Source: a virus. Taken from it: a stretch of 29,400 nucleotides of DNA. The stretch is taken from positions 1 to 29,400 of IMG/VR virus record IMGVR_UViG_3300049846_002340. The stretch is one strand, 5' to 3'. The notes under the pieces are model-generated. The model worked only from the letters and a program-made list of their open reading frames with translations, was not told the DNA's origin and made no database searches. The translations under genes and the position numbers were made by a program. Of this stretch, positions 11,829 to 19,527 are shown piece by piece. The number at the start of each line of letters is the position of its first letter. Position 1 is the first letter of the stretch.

Positions 11829-12080
11829 AGGGTAGTCTTCTCTAATAGTTGTTGCATATTCCCAGTCTATCTGCGCTGCTTTTGGGAGATTAGATAGTGC
11901 TGTCTCAACCTGTTCTAGTAGCCCCAACTCTAGCAATGCGAGCCTAAGCCTACGAGCATCAATTTCTCTAATAGGCTTAGGCGCTGCACTGATTAAAGCT
12001 TGCACTTCTGCAATCTCTTCTTCAGTGAAATCTACAATTAACTCTTCGCCAGTTTCAACATTTTTAATAATTTGTTTCAT
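11748..12080 (-). CDS. Small tail-associated-type protein (110 aa)
   Basis: The N-terminus reads KNVETGEELIVDFTEEEIAE. A helical segment follows (REIDARRLRLALLELGLLEQ) and then INYA-like IDWEYATTIREDYP and LGLDVTQIFDKAQSI. This is the pattern of short proteins found after tail-fibre genes in many phages, often called tail fibre assembly or hypothetical. It is the last gene of the minus-strand late block. Convergent overlap of 81 nt with the primase-like gene. The role is inferred from pattern and position. Confidence 0.55.
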   Translation of the reverse strand: MKQIIKNVETGEELIVDFTEEEIAEVQALISAAPKPIREIDARRLRLALLELGLLEQVETALSNLPKAAQIDWEYATTIREDYPLVVSLSEALGLDVTQIFDKAQSIGSV

Positions 12081-12085
12081 AGTAG

Positions 12086-12586
12086 TTAACTCAAGTAGAC
12101 AATATTGACGTTGCCAGAAGAAAAATTGACAGCACCTTGGTTAACTAGGCTGATTCTATCTAAAGACCCTGAAAGAGGCTTCCTTCCAGCCCCACCCATA
12201 TTTAGCTGTGTTGTAGCGTTAGTAACGCCCGAAAAGGATGTCCACACATCATCGCTATTTTTAACTAGTAAAGCGTTTCCATTTTGAGCAATACCTACAC
12301 CAGTTTGGTTGGCGGGCAGCAGGACAAAGCCAGAAGTTGAGTAAACAAACTGTCCCGCACTAACTCCATAATTAGCGGCAGAATTATATCCAGTTGTGTC
12401 GATAGAGCCTGAGCCTATTCTTATCTCATACGCAGAAGCAGATGAGATAACTACACTGTCTAATGTGATTATGATGATTCTAGCTGAAGGTGGGATACCA
12501 GTAAAAGTTGCAGCCGCTACACCGCTAACTGACAAGGGAGTGCCAGCAGTTAAGGAGGATGTAGGGTTTACTAGATTAGTTGCCAT
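12086..12586 (-). CDS. Putative virion protein, beta-rich (166 aa)
   Basis: The sequence is rich in Ser, Thr, Gly, Ala and Val with few charges (SLTAGTPLSVSGVAAATFTG), as usual for beta-sandwich tail or capsid-surface proteins. It shares one base with the gene upstream (12586). Together with the next two genes it forms a run of small, similar-looking structural proteins. The exact place in the virion is unknown. Confidence 0.6.
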   Translation of the reverse strand: MATNLVNPTSSLTAGTPLSVSGVAAATFTGIPPSARIIIITLDSVVISSASAYEIRIGSGSIDTTGYNSAANYGVSAGQFVYSTSGFVLLPANQTGVGIAQNGNALLVKNSDDVWTSFSGVTNATTQLNMGGAGRKPLSGSLDRISLVNQGAVNFSSGNVNIVYLS

Positions 12587-12945
12587 TATGTACCTTCCTC
12601 TATCCGCATAAATCCATTAGCACTAGCCCAAATAGCACTAACGACACCAGTGTAATCATCAAAGTAAAGATAGCCTTGAGGTTGGAGAAGGTATACAGAA
12701 GACGTAGAAGCCGTAGCACCTTTGGCTATGTACGCAGCTGATGTACTGTCATTTCTAAAGGATGCCCACTTACGGTTAGCGTTTAAGGCTAGCAATGTCA
12801 CTGATGTTGCACTACTAGCTACTAGTGTAGTAGGAGCAGACGTAGCTTTGGAAGCACTACCACCAGGGACTACTTGTCCAGTACTAGGATCTACGTTTGT
12901 TACTAGAAGATATCTTTGCCCGTTAGAGCCTACAATATCGCTCAT
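12586..12945 (-). CDS. Putative virion protein (119 aa)
   Basis: The C-terminal half (LLALNANRKWASFRNDSTSA, YIAKGATASTSS, LYFDDYTGVVSAIWASANG) matches a recurrent phage structural pattern: 'N-x-N-R-K' strand, 'S-x-A-Y-I' strand, then 'Y-T-G-V-V-x-A-I-W'. Such proteins decorate tails or heads. A single-base overlap with the downstream gene indicates translational coupling. Confidence 0.65.
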   Translation of the reverse strand: MSDIVGSNGQRYLLVTNVDPSTGQVVPGGSASKATSAPTTLVASSATSVTLLALNANRKWASFRNDSTSAAYIAKGATASTSSVYLLQPQGYLYFDDYTGVVSAIWASANGFMRIEEGT

Positions 12946-12952
12946 GATTCAC

Positions 12953-13288
12953 CTATGGCTTAAGTACAAGGATATTGAAAGTCAAAGCACCTGGAGTAAT
13001 ACCGCCAGCAGTTGAGTTGTCCATTCTTAGGGTTACAGTATTGGCAGCAGAAACAAAGCCAAATACGTTAAGACCAGCAGCTAAGTTAGGTGGGCCAACT
13101 ATAACTAAATCATTAATAGATGCACCTGACACCGTGACTGTTTGGTCTTGGGATAAGTTAGAGCCAATCAATGTATAAGTAACAGTTGCTGTTAATGGAA
13201 TAATACCGCCAAGTCCTAGAGACTTTTGAGAGCCAGAGATATCATTGACTTGTGTTGCTAATGCTCGTTGGAATCCAGAAAAAGACAT
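12953..13288 (-). CDS. Putative virion protein (111 aa)
   Basis: Residues ~40-111 (TVSGASINDLVIVGPPNLAA, then VSAANTVTLRMDNSTAG) match a widespread small beta-sandwich found in phage tail-tip or fibre proteins ('a-x-G-D-x-V-x-v-x-p ... N-t-V-t-v-r-f-x-N'). A possible late promoter motif lies 13 nt upstream of its start. Confidence 0.65.
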   Translation of the reverse strand: MSFSGFQRALATQVNDISGSQKSLGLGGIIPLTATVTYTLIGSNLSQDQTVTVSGASINDLVIVGPPNLAAGLNVFGFVSAANTVTLRMDNSTAGGITPGALTFNILVLKP

Positions 13289-13300
13289 AAGTTTAGCGGT

Positions 13301-13317
13301 GATAGTTTAAATGTACT
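13301..13317 (-). promoter_or_regulatory. Candidate late promoter motif 1
   Basis: The minus strand reads AGTACATTTAAACTATC upstream of the gene starting at 13288. It is identical in 16 of 17 positions to the site at 18760-18776, which also precedes a minus-strand virion gene. Confidence 0.4.
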
Positions 13318-13327
13318 TATACTATCA

Positions 13328-14452
13328 TTACAAAGCAAATAGAGCTAAGTCTAACGTTCCATGCACCCTAGGGTTGCCTGCAGTTGCATCGGCAATACCT
13401 GATATTTTAATCTCTTGCCCTGCGTCAACCCTAGAGTCTAAGGGGATACTAATAGCGCTCCCAGCAGCTAACTTGACACCAGAATTGAATAGGTATCTAG
13501 TTGTAGTTGAGTTGTCAAAAGGGTTACGGTTAATACGCATCTTTAGCTCAATAGTTTGTCCTTGGACGCTAAAGGCAATATTCCTTAAGATTGCATAATA
13601 TCCAGTAGGGACTTTAAACCTACCTGATTGAGATTGATTGCCTTTAGCCTTGATTTGTTCGTAAATGGTAGTGGGCGTTCCTACTTTCCTTAAGTTAATG
13701 TCACCCGAACTAACAGCGTTAGTACCACCAGTTAAGGCATACATTGATATGATTGCACTAGCAGTTATGGGTACTGATACTGCTGTCGTTCCGTTAAGGG
13801 TGGCTATCGTTTGGCTCCACACCCCAGAGCTGTCTAGATAGAGTATCCCTACAGTTCTTGTGCCTATGCCAGCACTAGTATCATCAACACTTGTGCTAAT
13901 TACTTCTAAAGAATCGCTTGTGGTTACTGGAATGAAATTGGTTTGACCTGATAGCAAAAACTCACAACAGTCATTGTAGTCAGTGTTATTGCCAAATGTG
14001 CCAGCAGAGCGTTCAAAGAGCATTGAAAAGGTGTCACCCCTAGATAATGTTTTGTCTATTGAGACTAGGGTTGCTTCGGTAGCAGCATCAGTAGGTAGGG
14101 GGAGTGAAGCTACACTCACAGGTAGAGGGGTCGCTCTTATCTGTGCATTAGTGAGTGCGTCGGTTTGTTGTAATGAAGCTAATGCTGCCCCTGAAGCTAC
14201 TACATCTACATCGTAGAGAATAGTTAGGCTATCCCCATCAGACATTGACGTAGTATCGAACAATAGGGTTATGGTATTACCTAGCACTGAGCCAAGTACT
14301 GATGAAGTGTTGTATGTCCAGATATTGATATTTCTAGTCGTATTAGTTATCTCTAATATCTTCTCAGGCAAAATAGTCGTATAAGCCGCGTCAGTAAAAG
14401 TTATCTTCCTTTCTGAAGCGTCAAAGGTATAAGCAGTAATAGTTGTAGGCAT
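13328..14452 (-). CDS. Putative virion/baseplate-type protein (374 aa)
   Basis: The N-terminal ~85 residues form a small beta domain (TITAYTFDASERKITFTDAA). A low-complexity linker follows (PLPVSVASLPLPTDAATEAT), and then a ~230-residue beta-rich domain ending TLDLALFAL. The linker resembles the junction found in phage proteins between an anchoring domain and a variable adhesin. No catalytic motif is visible. The gene starts 68 nt from the plus-strand gene at 14521, with a copy of the dispersed element between. Confidence 0.65.
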   Translation of the reverse strand: MPTTITAYTFDASERKITFTDAAYTTILPEKILEITNTTRNINIWTYNTSSVLGSVLGNTITLLFDTTSMSDGDSLTILYDVDVVASGAALASLQQTDALTNAQIRATPLPVSVASLPLPTDAATEATLVSIDKTLSRGDTFSMLFERSAGTFGNNTDYNDCCEFLLSGQTNFIPVTTSDSLEVISTSVDDTSAGIGTRTVGILYLDSSGVWSQTIATLNGTTAVSVPITASAIISMYALTGGTNAVSSGDINLRKVGTPTTIYEQIKAKGNQSQSGRFKVPTGYYAILRNIAFSVQGQTIELKMRINRNPFDNSTTTRYLFNSGVKLAAGSAISIPLDSRVDAGQEIKISGIADATAGNPRVHGTLDLALFAL

Positions 14453-14472
14453 GGCACAATACTAGCTAGCCC

Positions 14473-14524
14473 CCATATGCTACCACGCTACGCTGTGGGG
14501 GAAATACATTAGGTACACATATGG
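14473..14524 (+). promoter_or_regulatory. Inverted repeat that encloses a start codon
   Basis: CCATATG (14473-14479) pairs with CATATGG (14518-14524), which contains ATG 14521, and TACC (14481-14484) pairs with GGTA (14512-14515). The dispersed element sits in the loop. The layout matches the inverted repeat around ATG 3611. Confidence 0.5.
14485..14501 (+). repeat. ACGCTACGCTGTGGGGG repeat, copy 8
   Basis: In the divergent gap between 14452 (minus) and 14521 (plus). CCAC directly before it can pair with GTGG inside it. Confidence 0.65.
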
Positions 14525-14790
14525 AATTTATTGAAGTTTGCCAAGATGATTTAAGCAATTACAAAGTTGCGTTAGATAAAGCCAACAAATTAATCTCCGA
14601 TCAGTGCAATCAAATTGAAGTGCTTGAAGCTATGGTTGATGATGCTCAAAAAAAACTGTTTGCCTTAAAGCGAGAAATCGACGCTTTGAAGCAATATATT
14701 GGCAATCAAGCTATTGAGAGAGCTTATGTTTGGGGGCAAGATTATTTAGACAGAACTTTACACGAAAACCCTATAAAGATTACACCATGA
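14521..14790 (+). CDS. Coiled-coil hypothetical protein (89 aa)
   Basis: Residues ~10-70 form a continuous heptad pattern (YKVALDKANKLISDQCNQIE, VLEAMVDDAQKKLFALKREI, DALKQYIGNQ). It is a probable coiled-coil oligomer or a partner of the small membrane protein that follows; ATGA overlap couples the two. The pairing of a coiled-coil and a membrane protein can occur in lysis or exclusion systems, but nothing here proves that. Confidence 0.55.
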   Translation: MEFIEVCQDDLSNYKVALDKANKLISDQCNQIEVLEAMVDDAQKKLFALKREIDALKQYIGNQAIERAYVWGQDYLDRTLHENPIKITP

Positions 14791-14915
14791 CAATATTTGC
14801 TTGGATTGTTATAGCTGGCAGTTTAATCGCTGCTGGCTGGTACGCTAGAGGTTTATGGGACTTCTGGTCTTTGATTGACGAGTCTAAGTTAGATGGTGAG
14901 GAGAAGTGGGATTAA
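14787..14915 (+). CDS. Single-span small membrane protein (42 aa)
   Basis: ATG 14787 overlaps the upstream stop. Residues 2-19 (TIFAWIVIAGSLIAAGWY) are a clear membrane span, followed by RGLWDFWS and an acidic C-terminus. The likely topology is N-out/C-in. It could be a holin-like or host-takeover peptide. Convergent 4-nt overlap with the next minus-strand gene. Confidence 0.55.
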   Translation: MTIFAWIVIAGSLIAAGWYARGLWDFWSLIDESKLDGEEKWD

Positions 14916-15697
14916 ACCCATTTAACTTTACCTTTACCCTCACGGTTAGACACCTCTTTAACTCCTGTCCATTGAGCCTTCTTATTTGACTCATTCTCTA
15001 GGGTTGGAGGTGCTTGTGGGACTGATACTACATCACCTCTAATTAGCCTGATAGCATAGACGTGTTTACATATCCCTCTAGAACCTAAAACACCAAAGAC
15101 CTTTTGCTGCTCACCTAGGAGTGTTGGGAGAATGTCTGATTGTTGCCCTAGATAGTCAGGGCAAGTACACCTATAGCCTAACGCCCTACCAGTAGCTATA
15201 GACTGAGCTACGGTCTCAGGTGTTCCTATAGGTACAATCTCGCCCACTGTAGTGACTAAAGCTATTGACTGCCCTTGTTCGTCTAGTACCGTATATTGAC
15301 CATCTATCCCCTTGCCTTGGGCTTCCAGCAGTTGTGCTGGTGTTAGAGGTTGATTATTTGGTATTGTATAAAAGTATCGCCCAAGTGACTTAACCATCCG
15401 TCCTTCTACCTTGACAGCATAGGTAGTCGATTGAAGAGCTACAGTTGAGCTATCAATTACTCTTGCAGTTACTCGGTAGTCAAAGGATATAGCCTCAGCC
15501 GTGAATTGCTGAGAATCAGGTCTAATGAATCTAGCGTCTAGGGTTAGCCCAGAATCAGGGTCAGGTTTCTCAAACTTAATTGAGTCAGACGTATACTCAA
15601 GCGCTTTCATGTAACGCTTGTATTGGTTGGATATAGTTTGTTGTTGGTCTGGACTAAGTACAACCTTAGAGCCAGTTGAGTAGTCATTAGGTTTCAT
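14912..15697 (-). CDS. Protein with a SWIM-type zinc finger in the late region (261 aa)
   Basis: Residues 177-212 carry the SWIM signature Cys177-x-Cys179 ... Cys210-x-His212 (YRCTCPDYLG ... SRGICKHVYAIRLIRGDVV), with the helix that follows the CxH. SWIM fingers bind DNA or proteins. The first 120 residues look like a beta-rich domain (FTAEAISFDYRVTARVIDSS). It lies 3 nt after the long gene 15701-17236, so it is part of the late operon, and a minor virion or host-attachment role is likely. A zinc finger in such a place is unusual. Confidence 0.6.
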   Translation of the reverse strand: MKPNDYSTGSKVVLSPDQQQTISNQYKRYMKALEYTSDSIKFEKPDPDSGLTLDARFIRPDSQQFTAEAISFDYRVTARVIDSSTVALQSTTYAVKVEGRMVKSLGRYFYTIPNNQPLTPAQLLEAQGKGIDGQYTVLDEQGQSIALVTTVGEIVPIGTPETVAQSIATGRALGYRCTCPDYLGQQSDILPTLLGEQQKVFGVLGSRGICKHVYAIRLIRGDVVSVPQAPPTLENESNKKAQWTGVKEVSNREGKGKVKWV

Positions 15698-15700
15698 AGT

Positions 15701-17236
15701 TTAAGGGCATGTTGGAGGTGCATTACCACAATTGTCGGGAGCGCCCCCTTGCCTTTCTACTCTAAACGCTGTAAGGACAACAGGTTCTCCGCCAACAGTA
15801 GTGCCAGATATAGTGCCATTGTTCAACCCAGAATTGTAGGTGAACAAAATAGTCCCTCCCGAAATGAATGGCCCACCAATTTTTCCACCGACGAGGTTGC
15901 CAAACTGAACATTTGTCTGCCAAGGAACCCCGCCTTTATTGAGGGAATAAATTACTGCATACAAATCCCCCCCAACACATTGCCCCCCAGTAAATATTGG
16001 TGGGACTAAAGCAGCTAAGCATTCAGCTTCAGTATTGTAAACACCTAAAGCATCAGGGACACAATTACCGCCACTGACGCAAGACCATTTGGTTAGCGAC
16101 GAACACCCTAGATTATTAGGCGGATAAGTTGCAGTACCGCAACAAAGGACAAAAGATCCAGCAGTAGCAAAGTCCACTACGCCTCTAGCGACAGTTCCTG
16201 CGGGACATAGGCTAGTTCCCCCATTTAGGTTCATGTCTACTTGTGCTGACTGGGCGCTAGTGATGGTATGCCAAGTACAGTCTTGAATAGGAGTGCATCC
16301 ACCAGCAGCGGGAGGTGGAACGGGAGGGCTAGGGTTAGAACTAGGCGAAGTAGGAGAGGATGGACTGCTAGGACTAGGCGACCCTGGATTTGAGTCTGGA
16401 CTAGGAGAACTTGTCCCTATATCCGTAGGCGACGTTGGCAATGGAGTAGGAGGTGGTGGGGTTACAGTAAAATCTGCTACCCCCCTCCTCCAAGTAGCAG
16501 AAGCGAAAGTGATAGGTAGTATGAATTGCGTATCTACAGGAGTGTTCGGATTCTCATCAATAAGATCATTGCCATTAGCTACCGTAGACGATCCCCCTAT
16601 AGATGCCGATATTCCACTACCGACTAAGGTATTGGCTTGTAAGTCCCACATCTCAAAGCTACAAGTATAGGGTTGTGGTATTGCCAGTCCTAAATAAAGG
16701 TTCTGCGCTGGAGGGACATATACTCCTGCCTTGACGTTAAAGCTTCTAGGTATATCAGCCCGAGTTAATGCAGGTATAGGTATTTCAGCTAGGAGCGTGT
16801 AGGTGTTACGGATATTAGCTTTGCCAGTGCCATCCTCTCTGTAGTCTTTCTGCCCACCCGCAAAGATACGTAATGTATTGGGAACAAAAGACTGTGGTTC
16901 TACTTGCTCAATGAACTCATCAAGAGCATGGAGTGTAATTGTATCTATCCACTTACCCGCAAAGTCTTGCTGTTCTGTCAGCCTAGGTATTGATTTGGCT
17001 ATGTTTGATAGGTTAGCGCTACTTAGGGATGGGGCTATAGCAGCATCTTGATTAGCAGGAGTGAAAGCATATCCACCACTAGAATCCCCGTACCCCGTTA
17101 GCCTTAAGCTGCCATTACCAAACCTATCGCATTGAGTACCACGTAAGTCATAACCAAGGAAAGAGCGTCCCTGCGGTTGGAAAGGGGTGACAAATTCTTT
17201 AAACCATTGAGATTCCTGTGGAGAAATAGTGGACAT
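15701..17236 (-). CDS. Putative adhesin-like virion protein with Pro/Ser linker and Cys-rich tail (511 aa)
   Basis: Residues 1-255 form a beta-rich domain that begins like a structural protein (SQWFKEFVTPFQPQGRSFLG). Residues ~258-312 are an extended linker of Pro, Ser and Thr. The C-terminal ~195 residues contain many cysteines, including the unit WSCVSGGNCVPDALGVYNTE followed by AEC. That pattern (W-x-C ... N-x-C-V ... G-x-Y-x-T-x-x-x-C) resembles small disulfide repeats in viral surface proteins. This suggests a tail or head adhesin exposed outside the cell. No enzymatic motif is seen. Its start lies in the short divergent gap with the HNH gene. Confidence 0.6.
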   Translation of the reverse strand: MSTISPQESQWFKEFVTPFQPQGRSFLGYDLRGTQCDRFGNGSLRLTGYGDSSGGYAFTPANQDAAIAPSLSSANLSNIAKSIPRLTEQQDFAGKWIDTITLHALDEFIEQVEPQSFVPNTLRIFAGGQKDYREDGTGKANIRNTYTLLAEIPIPALTRADIPRSFNVKAGVYVPPAQNLYLGLAIPQPYTCSFEMWDLQANTLVGSGISASIGGSSTVANGNDLIDENPNTPVDTQFILPITFASATWRRGVADFTVTPPPPTPLPTSPTDIGTSSPSPDSNPGSPSPSSPSSPTSPSSNPSPPVPPPAAGGCTPIQDCTWHTITSAQSAQVDMNLNGGTSLCPAGTVARGVVDFATAGSFVLCCGTATYPPNNLGCSSLTKWSCVSGGNCVPDALGVYNTEAECLAALVPPIFTGGQCVGGDLYAVIYSLNKGGVPWQTNVQFGNLVGGKIGGPFISGGTILFTYNSGLNNGTISGTTVGGEPVVLTAFRVERQGGAPDNCGNAPPTCP

Positions 17237-17237
17237 G

Positions 17238-17252
17238 GCGCTACGCTACGGG
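17238..17252 (+). repeat. GCGCTACGCTACGGG repeat, copy 9
   Basis: It starts 2 nt beyond the start codon of the minus-strand gene and 25 nt before the HNH gene start at 17277. Confidence 0.65.
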
Positions 17253-17276
17253 ACAAATATTATTAATAACTTAATT

Positions 17277-17933
17277 ATGGCTTATCAAGGTAGAGTAAAA
17301 GCAGGAGATTTGTATGGCAGCCTATATGTCATCACAGTCTTTACTGAAAGGATTAAAGGCAAGGTAAGGGCTAAAGCGCTGTGCTGGTGTAGGGACTGGT
17401 TAACTTATGCCATCTTTCACACAGATGCTCTTATTCAAGGGTTAGCTTTTTCTGGCAGGAATTGTATAGGAAGGGCTTTGCCTGAAGGATGTATTGTTGA
17501 TGAAAATCTATCTGATACTTTAAGAGCTTATTTCTGGAAACTTGATGGGAGGTACTATCGGGCAAAAGAAGGTAAGCTACATCGCATTATCTATGAAATG
17601 GTTTCAGGCCAGCCTATCCCTGAAGACAAAGTGGTTGACCACATTAACGGAGATAGGTTTGATAATAGGTTTGCCAATTTGCGTTTAGTAAACAAAAGGC
17701 AGAATTGTTTAAACATCAAATCCCTTTCAAAAAAAGTTGATGCCCCTAGAGGAGTCCATTACTGTCAGAACAATAAAGCTTGGATAGCACAATATTCTTT
17801 CTATGGCGGTATCCGTATTGGGCAGTACGACACCAAAGAAGAAGCCCATAAAGCATGGCTAAACTATGTTACGTTAAATCATCCTGAAGACATCCCGTAT
17901 TTACGAGAGGGTATAAGTAGCGGTGCTGAATGA
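17277..17933 (+). CDS. HNH-AP2 homing-type endonuclease (218 aa)
   Basis: Counting from the upstream in-frame GTG 17229, residues 117-160 hold the HNH core (LHRIIYEMVSG, VVDHINGDRFDNRFANLRLV, N-x-x-N). It has the paired Asp-His of the HNH_3 type (Asp137-His138), Asn140 and Asn150. An AP2 DNA-binding domain follows (GVHYCQNNKAWIAQYSF ... AHKAWL). I start at ATG 17277 because the dispersed element would otherwise fall inside the coding region. Enzymes of this type are free-standing homing endonucleases that spread with phage recombination. It lies on the opposite strand between two virion genes and overlaps the tail-spike gene end by 33 nt. Confidence 0.85.
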   Translation: MAYQGRVKAGDLYGSLYVITVFTERIKGKVRAKALCWCRDWLTYAIFHTDALIQGLAFSGRNCIGRALPEGCIVDENLSDTLRAYFWKLDGRYYRAKEGKLHRIIYEMVSGQPIPEDKVVDHINGDRFDNRFANLRLVNKRQNCLNIKSLSKKVDAPRGVHYCQNNKAWIAQYSFYGGIRIGQYDTKEEAHKAWLNYVTLNHPEDIPYLREGISSGAE

Positions 17934-18743
17934 TATAGGCGTTGTAAAAATACCGCCTTGTGGTATTACCACTGGTTCAGTCTGAGTTACTAAAGCAGTA
18001 GCACCATTGGTAGTACCTAAGATATCTGTGCCGCCATCTCCTAGGATAATGCCACTTGACTCTTGTATCCACTTTAGTCCTGATGTGGGGTCACTACCAG
18101 TATGCCTGAAATTGCGAGCATCTATTAGTCCCATGCTTTGTGACCATAAAGTAGCAGTCAGCCAGTTAAGTGCGCCAGTAGCCGTGACTTGTATATTCTG
18201 CAGCCTTATCTGCCCCTTACTCTTAGCAAAGGCAAGTGTAGGTAGAACTCCAGTTGTGTAAGTGAGGGCAAAGTCATTCATTACTCGAATAACACCATCT
18301 AGTTCTGATACTAGGAGGGCTGGTGACGTAGCTTGAGTGATGTTGTAAGTAATGCCTTCGGCTAGCTCTATATATCCATTGACCGCAGATACAGCAAAGG
18401 TATTCTCAGGGTCAAAGGTTAAGTTTTTGAGGATATATCTAGTACGCCTTTGATTGACTTGGATATTGCCTTTGAGGATAGTGCCAGAGCCATTACCAGT
18501 GATTGTAATGCTGCCTCCACCAGTTACTTCTGTGAGGGTAGCGCCATTGTAGTATCCATCAGCCAGCTTAATAGTGTGGTCATACCCCCCAGTATCGTAC
18601 TTGGTGCTAAAGGCTAGTATTGCCGCTTGGATCGTCTGAAATGCGCTTTGAGGTGCTAGCCCATTATTGGTATCCGAACCCCACCAGCTAACGTAGAGCG
18701 TTAGGGATGAGGTTAGTAATTGGCGGCAAGGAATAATACTCAT
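17901..18743 (-). CDS. Right-handed beta-helix tail spike/fibre protein (280 aa)
   Basis: The N-terminus has the classic opening of the pectate-lyase-like fold: LYVSWWGSDTNNGLAPQSAF, TIQAAILAF and DHTIKLADGYYNG. Repeating beta rungs follow (SITITGNGSG, GNIQVNQRRTRYILKNLTF, AVSAVNGYIELAEGI and so on). Such proteins form trimeric spikes or fibres that bind and sometimes cut host surface polysaccharides. No catalytic residues can be assigned. A possible late promoter motif lies 17 nt upstream. Confidence 0.75.
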   Translation of the reverse strand: MSIIPCRQLLTSSLTLYVSWWGSDTNNGLAPQSAFQTIQAAILAFSTKYDTGGYDHTIKLADGYYNGATLTEVTGGGSITITGNGSGTILKGNIQVNQRRTRYILKNLTFDPENTFAVSAVNGYIELAEGITYNITQATSPALLVSELDGVIRVMNDFALTYTTGVLPTLAFAKSKGQIRLQNIQVTATGALNWLTATLWSQSMGLIDARNFRHTGSDPTSGLKWIQESSGIILGDGGTDILGTTNGATALVTQTEPVVIPQGGIFTTPISFSTATYTLS

Positions 18744-18745
18744 GG

Positions 18746-18760
18746 GCGCTACGCTAGGGG
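18746..18760 (+). repeat. GCGCTACGCTAGGGG repeat, copy 10
   Basis: In the divergent gap between the tail-spike gene (start 18743) and the zinc-ribbon gene (18783), directly next to the candidate late promoter. Confidence 0.65.
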
Positions 18761-18776
18761 ATAGTTTAAATATACT
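18760..18776 (-). promoter_or_regulatory. Candidate late promoter motif 2
   Basis: The minus strand reads AGTATATTTAAACTATC, 17 nt upstream of the tail-spike start. It matches the site at 13301-13317 at 16 of 17 positions. Confidence 0.4.
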
Positions 18777-18782
18777 GTGAAC

Positions 18783-18959
18783 ATGAAAGTATCGCTAGAA
18801 CATCTATACCATTACAACTGTGATAGTTGTAAGAAATGGTGGACTTGTGCAGATATAAAGCCTAAGGAAAAAGACGTTATGTTTTGTCCTCACTGTGGCT
18901 ATGCAAACAGGATTGAATTAATTACAGAACATACAGTGAACTTAAATGCTACAAGTTAA
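18783..18959 (+). CDS. Small zinc-ribbon protein (58 aa)
   Basis: ATG 18783 is chosen over GTG 18777. Two CxxC knuckles (CDSC and CPHC, 22 residues apart) with basic and aromatic residues between form a zinc ribbon. Small phage zinc ribbons often bind RNA, DNA or host polymerase. Overlaps the next gene by 14 nt. Confidence 0.65.
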   Translation: MKVSLEHLYHYNCDSCKKWWTCADIKPKEKDVMFCPHCGYANRIELITEHTVNLNATS

Positions 18960-19527
18960 AGACCCGCAAGAAGTGTTTGATGAAAATATCAGACCACTAT
19001 TTGTTCAAGCCGCTAAAGACATTAGGCAAGAGTTAGACGAGGAAGCACTTAATACTCCTTACTCCATCTTTATTCTAGGCGAGATGTACGGAACTATCAG
19101 TACTTGCCTAGCTCAGAACATCCCTATCCCTAAAGAACTATGGGATATGCCTGTTGTTAAGTCATTCGTCCGTGGTGACACAAATGATGTAATCGTAGTT
19201 GACGACATTGGTTTGTTCTCTCAAAAAGAAGCCAAGGATGCTACGGAAAGACTTAAGACTAAAGGTATTGTGAGAGGTGATGTCGATAATGCAGTTGTGA
19301 TTGAGTCCGACAACAAAGAGCAAGGCTTTTATCAGTCACAGGCAGATGAACGCAAGGACCTCCTAGAACAGGTAGCCGACATTGTTAGGGCAGAAATGCC
19401 TGGCATGAAGATTGAGGTTATTTCATGTCCTGATAACTCCATTGCAGCTGAGACACCCCACAGTGGCATTGGCACTATCAACCCTGAGCCATCAGTAGAG
19501 AACAAAGGGTTAATTATCATCCCTTAA
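18946..19527 (+). CDS. Hypothetical protein (193 aa)
   Basis: ATG 18946 overlaps the zinc-ribbon gene. The first 75 residues are helical (NIRPLFVQAAKDIRQELDEE). The middle is acidic with short strands (VIVVDDIGLF), and the C-terminus is a loop-rich tail. No motif recognised. The stop abuts the stop of the convergent minus-strand gene with no gap. Confidence 0.65.
   Translation: MLQVKDPQEVFDENIRPLFVQAAKDIRQELDEEALNTPYSIFILGEMYGTISTCLAQNIPIPKELWDMPVVKSFVRGDTNDVIVVDDIGLFSQKEAKDATERLKTKGIVRGDVDNAVVIESDNKEQGFYQSQADERKDLLEQVADIVRAEMPGMKIEVISCPDNSIAAETPHSGIGTINPEPSVENKGLIIIP

Noticed and set aside
12722-13015. Plus-strand frame of 97 codons
   Set aside because: It is antisense to two well-formed virion genes on the minus strand and has no leader element or ribosome site.
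16293-16670. Plus-strand Gly-rich frame of 125 codons
   Set aside because: It is the mirror of the Pro/Ser linker of the minus-strand adhesin-like gene; its Gly richness follows from that.
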